From: an uncultured Clostridia bacterium | GTDB lineage: Bacteria; Bacillota; Clostridia; Oscillospirales; CAG-272 | Reading direction: 5' to 3' | NCBI GenBank assembly: GCA_937892405.1 | Contig: CALAFS010000067.1 | Location: 1 to 6,208 of the forward strand | DNA length: 6,208 bases | Part shown: piece after piece, positions 5,970 to 6,208 of the stretch | Position numbering within the stretch: position 1 is the first letter of the stretch | How the letters are laid out: each line of letters opens with the position of its first letter | Translations under genes and position numbers: made by a program | Notes under the pieces: generated by a model | Seen by the model: only the letters and a program-made list of their open reading frames with translations | The model's database searches: none | What the model was told of the DNA's origin: nothing

Positions 5970-5987
5970 ATGTTGACAAATCATCAT
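5970..5987. promoter_or_regulatory. MarR-type operator 2
   Basis: ATGTTGACAAATCATCAT repeats operator 1 with a single broken base pair between its arms (ATGTTGA/TCATCAT). The flanking identity is GAGATGTTGACAAATCA, 17 bp, at 5931-5947 and 5967-5983. Its centre lies 36 bp from that of operator 1, and it covers the predicted transcription start, where a bound repressor would block initiation. Confidence 0.65.
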
Positions 5988-6003
5988 CTTGTGAGGAAAC
6001 GAC

Positions 6004-6208
6004 ATGATACAGAGATTTGAGAGATTTTTCGGCTCCCTGATGGAGCTGAACCGCTCGGTGCAGAAGATCCGCGAGACGGAGATGCGCCGTCTCGGACTGC
6101 GTTCGAGCCACGCGCTCTGCCTTTACTATCTCGGCGAACATACCGAAGGGCTGACACAGCCGGCGCTTTGTACCCTTTGCAAGGAGGATAAGGCGGCGAT
6201 CTCCCGTT
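6004..6208 (+). CDS. MarR-family transcriptional regulator, 3'-partial
   Basis: The first 68 residues (MIQRFERFFGSLMELNRSVQ...) of a MarR-type winged-helix repressor are present before the window ends. The N-terminal helix is followed by LGLRSSHALCLYYLGEH (about 30-46), the usual MarR helix leading into the DNA-binding domain. LTQPALCTLCKEDKAAISR (about 50-68) then matches the helix-turn-helix, comparable to the family's LT..EL......K..VSR pattern. The ATG at 6004 has GAGGA (5993-5997) 6 nt upstream. MarR proteins are dimers that usually repress their own operon and release DNA on binding small ligands. The two dyads in its promoter support self-control. The genes it co-regulates, often exporters, would lie downstream beyond the window. 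Confidence 0.85.
   Translation, partial: MIQRFERFFGSLMELNRSVQKIRETEMRRLGLRSSHALCLYYLGEHTEGLTQPALCTLCKEDKAAISR

Overview
The window most likely comes from a GC-rich, endospore-forming member of the Clostridia or a related Firmicutes lineage. The main evidence is a dipicolinate synthase gene pair (dpaA-dpaB), which makes the spore-core metabolite dipicolinic acid. Shine-Dalgarno sites, AT-rich promoter regions between GC-rich genes and a MarR-type regulator fit this. Genus and species cannot be read from the sequence.

Layout from left to right. (1) Positions 1-1082, plus strand: the 3' part of a Sel1/TPR-repeat protein whose reading frame is open to the left edge, so its start lies outside the window. 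(2) Positions 1083-1239: a convergent intergenic region holding a bidirectional terminator, flanked by two inverted arrays of 7-bp repeats (GAATTCA/GAATGAA type). (3) Positions 1240-4058, minus strand: a two-gene operon. The first gene is an ABC exporter half-transporter with a PH-like N-terminal region and a four-cysteine zinc ribbon. The second is a small DUF1854 protein that overlaps it by one base (TGATG). A good sigma-A promoter lies at 4126-4154 and a potentially structured leader follows it. (4) Positions 4241-5594, minus strand: dpaA then dpaB, 4 nt apart. A candidate mother-cell (sigma-K-like) promoter and a perfect hairpin lie upstream. (5) Positions 5595-6003: an AT-rich divergent control region. 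(6) Position 6004 to the end, plus strand: the first 68 residues of a MarR-family regulator. It has a near-consensus promoter overlapped by two copies of an operator-like dyad 36 bp apart, which suggests autoregulation.

How the genes fit together. DpaA and DpaB should form the mother-cell enzyme that oxidises the lysine-pathway intermediate to dipicolinate during late sporulation. The ABC/DUF1854 pair is a conserved but poorly understood export module. Related pairs are known beside cyanophycin genes in other bacteria, but no cyanophycin gene is visible here, so its substrate is open. The ABC operon has its own vegetative-type promoter and is probably not functionally tied to dpaAB, although read-through is possible because no strong terminator separates them. 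The least explained parts of the window are the ABC/DUF1854 module and the heptad-repeat intergenic element.
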